Positions 9,059 to 11,224 of a DNA stretch of 11,224 nt are shown one piece after another (the first letter of the stretch is position 1; every line of letters starts with the position of its first letter). Both the position numbers and the translations under genes were made by a program. The stretch comes from an uncultured Rhodanobacter sp. (GTDB taxonomy: Bacteria; Pseudomonadota; Gammaproteobacteria; Xanthomonadales; Rhodanobacteraceae), in contig CALCWL010000020.1 in the NCBI GenBank assembly GCA_937906285.1, positions 1 to 11,224 of the forward strand, written 5' to 3'. The notes beneath the pieces are model-generated. The model had not been told where the DNA came from. It made no database searches and was given only the letters and a program-made list of their open reading frames with translations.

Positions 9059-9072
9059 TATATCGCGATACA
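9059..9072. promoter_or_regulatory. Palindrome ahead of the ArsR-type regulator (candidate autoregulatory operator)
   Basis: TATCGCGATA at 9061-9070 is a perfect palindrome; extending two bases each way gives a 14-bp palindrome with one mismatched pair. It lies between the probable transcription start and the regulator's start codon and abuts the AGGGA ribosome site. The copies of TAATCAT at 9049-9055 and 9077-9083 flank it as direct repeats. A palindrome here fits negative autoregulation by the ArsR-type protein encoded next, which is inference. Confidence 0.5.
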
Positions 9073-9081
9073 GGGATAATC

Positions 9082-10011
9082 ATGGATCTGGCCACCGCGT
9101 CGAGCGTTTTGCGCCTGCTCGCCGACCCCACCCGCGTGCGCCTGCTGGCCCTGCTGGAGAACGAGGAGTTGACCGTGGCCGAACTGGCGGCGGTGCTGCA
9201 TCTGGCGCAGCCGCGAGTATCCACGCATCTGGCCAAGCTCAAGGAGGCCGGCCTGGTGCGCGACCGCCGCGCCGGCGTCTCCGCCTATTACCGCGCCAAC
9301 AACGAGGGCGATGAGGCGCAGCGCGCGTTGCTGGTTTCGCTGCGTGCCAGCATCGACGATGCCCTGTTGCGCGAGGACAGCGCGCGATTGCCCGGCGTGC
9401 TGGCCAAACGCGCCCGCGAGGAAGGCTGGGCCGACACTGTCGCCGGCGACATGGAGCGCCACTATTCCCCCGGCCGCACCTGGGAAACCCTGGCCCGCTC
9501 GCTGCTGCAACTGCTCGAAACCGGCGACGTGCTGGACATCGCCTCCGGCGACGGCATCACCGCCGAGCTGCTGGCGCCGCACGCGCACTCGATCGTCTGC
9601 GTCGACTCCAGCGAACGCGTGGTCGAGGCTGCAGCGAAGCGGCTGAAGTCATTCCCCAACGTGCGCGTGGTCCAGGGCGACATGCACGCGCTGGAACTGG
9701 GCGAACAACGCTTCGACCTGGTGTTGATGCTGCACGCGCTGACCTACGCCGAACACCCGGCCAAAGCCGTGGCCGAAGCCGCCCGTCTGTTGCGCCCCGG
9801 CGGTCGGCTGCTGGCCGTGACACTGGGCCAGCACGACCATCGCGCCGCGGTCGAACCGTTCGATCACCGCAATCTCGGTTTCCGCATCGAGCAACTCGAA
9901 GGCCATGCGCGCAGCGCCGGGCTCGACGTGCTCAGCGGCAACCGGCTCAGCCGCGAGCGCAAGGCGCCGCACTTCGAAGTCATCAGCCTGCTCGCGCGCA
10001 AGCGCGCCTGA
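9082..10011 (+). CDS. ArsR-family regulator fused to a SAM-methyltransferase-like domain
   Basis: Residues 1-70 of this 309-residue protein form an ArsR-type winged helix (LLADPTRVRLLALL, recognition segment QPRVSTHLAKLKEAGLV). Residues about 135-250 form a class I methyltransferase fold: motif I VLDIASGDG (150-158), an acidic residue D175 after strand 2, QGD at 198-200, and LLRPGGRLL at 236-244. Motif I is loosened compared with the usual DxGxGxG. The metal-binding ELCVCDL motif of ArsR is replaced by ELTVAEL and the only cysteine is C173, so this is not an arsenic or metal sensor of the classic kind. The gene sits 26 bp before metH part 1, so co-transcription is likely. ArsR-family SahR regulators are known to control methionine-cycle genes in Proteobacteria in response to S-adenosylhomocysteine; this gene is a candidate, with the methyltransferase-like domain binding SAH or SAM. 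It could instead be an active methyltransferase. AGGGA lies just before the ATG. Confidence 0.92.
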   Translation: MDLATASSVLRLLADPTRVRLLALLENEELTVAELAAVLHLAQPRVSTHLAKLKEAGLVRDRRAGVSAYYRANNEGDEAQRALLVSLRASIDDALLREDSARLPGVLAKRAREEGWADTVAGDMERHYSPGRTWETLARSLLQLLETGDVLDIASGDGITAELLAPHAHSIVCVDSSERVVEAAAKRLKSFPNVRVVQGDMHALELGEQRFDLVLMLHALTYAEHPAKAVAEAARLLRPGGRLLAVTLGQHDHRAAVEPFDHRNLGFRIEQLEGHARSAGLDVLSGNRLSRERKAPHFEVISLLARKRA

Positions 10012-10037
10012 CTCTCCATATCTGCAAGGACGTTGCA

Positions 10038-11120
10038 ATGAATACCCTGCCCTGGCTTCACCCCGACCGCGTTGCCGCCCTGGAACAGGCGCTGCACGAA
10101 CGCATCCTGATTCTCGACGGTGCCATGGGCACCATGCTGCAGGCGCACCACCTCGATGAAGACGGATTCCGCGGTGAACGTTTCGAGCACGGCCACGACG
10201 GCCACGCGCACGCGCACGACCACCCGGGCTGCGACCTCAAGGGCAACAACGACCTGCTCACGCTGACCCGCCCGGAAATCATCCGCAGCGTGCACGAGGC
10301 CTACCTCGAAGCCGGCGCCGACCTGATCGAGACCAACACCTTCAACTCCACCCGCATCAGCCAGTCCGACTACAAACTGCAGCACCTGGCCCACGAGCTG
10401 AATCTGGAAGGCGCCAAGCTGGCCCGCGCCGCCTGCGACGCGATGACGGCGAAGGCGCCGCAGCAGCCGCGCTTCGTGATCGGCGTGCTCGGCCCGACCA
10501 GCCGCACCGCCTCGCTGTCGCCGAACGTCAACGACCCCGGCTTCCGCAACGTCAGCTTCGAGGAGCTGGCGGCCAACTACACCGAAGCCGCCGGTGGCCT
10601 GATCGACGGCGGCGCCGACGTGATCATGGTCGAGACGATCTTCGACACGCTGAACGCCAAGGCCGCGCTGTTCGCGCTCTCCGAACTGTTCCACCAGCGC
10701 AGCGCACAGGTGCCGGTAATGATCTCCGGCACCATCACCGACCGCTCCGGCCGCACCCTGTCCGGGCAGACCGCCGAGGCGTTCTACTACTCGGTGCGCC
10801 ACGCGCGGCCGTTGGCGGTGGGCTTCAACTGCGCGCTCGGCGCCGAGGACCTGCGCCCGCACATCCAGACCCTGGCGAGCATCGCCGAGAGCTGCGTCAG
10901 CACCCACCCGAACGCCGGCCTGCCGAACGCGTTCGCCGAGTACGACGAGACACCCGAGCATATGGCCGGGGTCATCGGCGGCTTCGCCCGCGATGGCCTG
11001 CTCAACCTGGTCGGCGGCTGCTGCGGCACCACGCCGGCGCACATCAAGGCGATCGCCGAGGCGGTGCGTGATTGCGCGCCGCGTGCGCTGCCTTGCGTCG
11101 ATCAAGCGGAGGCCGCATGA
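10038..11120 (+). CDS. metH: Methionine synthase MetH, part 1 (homocysteine S-methyltransferase domain)
   Basis: This 360-residue protein is the homocysteine-binding, zinc-containing module of cobalamin-dependent methionine synthase, which transfers the cobalamin-bound methyl group to homocysteine. It opens with RILILDGAMGTMLQ, followed by CDLKGNNDLL, GADLIETNTFNST and VIGVLGPTSRTAS. The zinc ligands are C265 in GFNCALGAE and C328-C329 in VGGCCGTTP, spaced as in E. coli MetH (C247, C310, C311). In E. coli the module is the first quarter of one 1,227-residue chain; here it ends with its own TGA, and the next gene supplies the rest. Residues 51-62 are an unusual insertion with six histidines between RGERFE and CDLKGNND. 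AAGGA at 10026-10030 precedes the ATG by seven bases. The stop overlaps the start of part 2 (ATGA). Confidence 0.97.
   Translation: MNTLPWLHPDRVAALEQALHERILILDGAMGTMLQAHHLDEDGFRGERFEHGHDGHAHAHDHPGCDLKGNNDLLTLTRPEIIRSVHEAYLEAGADLIETNTFNSTRISQSDYKLQHLAHELNLEGAKLARAACDAMTAKAPQQPRFVIGVLGPTSRTASLSPNVNDPGFRNVSFEELAANYTEAAGGLIDGGADVIMVETIFDTLNAKAALFALSELFHQRSAQVPVMISGTITDRSGRTLSGQTAEAFYYSVRHARPLAVGFNCALGAEDLRPHIQTLASIAESCVSTHPNAGLPNAFAEYDETPEHMAGVIGGFARDGLLNLVGGCCGTTPAHIKAIAEAVRDCAPRALPCVDQAEAA
11108..11112 (+). promoter_or_regulatory. Ribosome binding site for metH part 2
   Basis: GGAGG inside the last codons of metH part 1 is four bases before the ATG at 11117 and ten bases before an in-frame ATG at 11123. 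Neither spacing is ideal, so either codon could be the true start of part 2; the first gives the ATGA overlap typical of translational coupling. Confidence 0.6.
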
Positions 11121-11224
11121 CCATGACGCGCCACACCCGCCTGTCGGGCCTCGAACCGCTGGTCATCACCCCCGACCTGCTGTTCATCAACATCGGCGAG
11201 CGCACCAACGTCACCGGCTCCGCC
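11117..11224 (+). CDS. metH: Methionine synthase MetH, part 2 (pterin-binding domain onward), N-terminal fragment
   Basis: Only the first 36 codons are in the window. After a short leader the sequence reads LEPLVITPDLLFINIGERTN followed by VTGSA, the family-typical opening of the methyltetrahydrofolate-binding module of MetH. The full gene would be expected to continue through the pterin-binding, cobalamin-binding and reactivation domains, which are outside the window. The frame is open to the edge with no stop. It starts within the stop codon of part 1 (ATGA), so the two are very likely co-translated and the proteins act together as methionine synthase. An in-frame ATG two codons later is the alternative start. 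Confidence 0.92.
   Translation, partial: MTMTRHTRLSGLEPLVITPDLLFINIGERTNVTGSA

Noticed and set aside
9082..9291. Arsenic or metal sensing by the ArsR-type protein
   Set aside because: The cysteine motif is absent (ELTVAEL instead of ELCVCDL), there is one cysteine in the whole protein, and no arsenic or metal resistance gene is nearby.

Overview
The window is high-GC chromosomal DNA from a gammaproteobacterium, most likely of the order Xanthomonadales (Lysobacterales). Three things point there: homocysteine methyltransferase split over two adjacent genes, a 180-kDa-type NAD-glutamate dehydrogenase, and intergenic GGGAATA/GGGAATC heptamer arrays of a kind I associate with xanthomonad genomes. 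The family or genus cannot be fixed from the sequence alone. No phage, IS element, tRNA, rRNA or CRISPR array is visible, and the region looks like core metabolism plus a drug efflux pump.

Layout, left to right. (1) 1-2784, minus strand: the N-terminal 928 codons of a large NAD-specific glutamate dehydrogenase, cut by the window's left edge. (2) 2785-3242: a divergent intergenic region with three TGTCGAAC repeats at an exact 12-bp period, a likely promoter at 3054-3083, and a long leader. (3) 3243-7616, plus strand: a two-gene RND efflux operon, periplasmic adaptor lipoprotein then HAE1/AcrB-type pump, with no outer-membrane channel gene and no adjacent repressor. (4) 7617-7815: a convergent intergenic region with a strong bidirectional terminator framed by two heptamer arrays in opposite orientation. 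(5) 7816-8949, minus strand: an acyl-CoA dehydrogenase with a GTG start, apparently missing nine residues near its C terminus. (6) 8950-9081: a divergent promoter region with a TATCGCGATA palindrome. (7) 9082-11224, plus strand: a methionine-cycle operon. It holds an ArsR-type regulator fused to a SAM-methyltransferase-like domain, then metH part 1 (homocysteine-binding domain), then the start of metH part 2 (pterin-binding domain onward), cut by the right edge.

How they work together: the ArsR-methyltransferase fusion is probably a SAH- or SAM-responsive regulator of its own operon, with the palindrome between its likely transcription start and start codon as its operator. The two MetH pieces together would make the cobalamin-dependent methionine synthase. 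The adaptor and pump would need a TolC-like channel encoded elsewhere. Glutamate dehydrogenase and acyl-CoA dehydrogenase are independent catabolic genes.

Nothing here is a clearly new system. The points most worth a second look are the regulator/operator pair ahead of split metH, a histidine-rich insertion in MetH part 1, the nine-residue gap in the acyl-CoA dehydrogenase, and the inverted heptamer arrays around the terminator.
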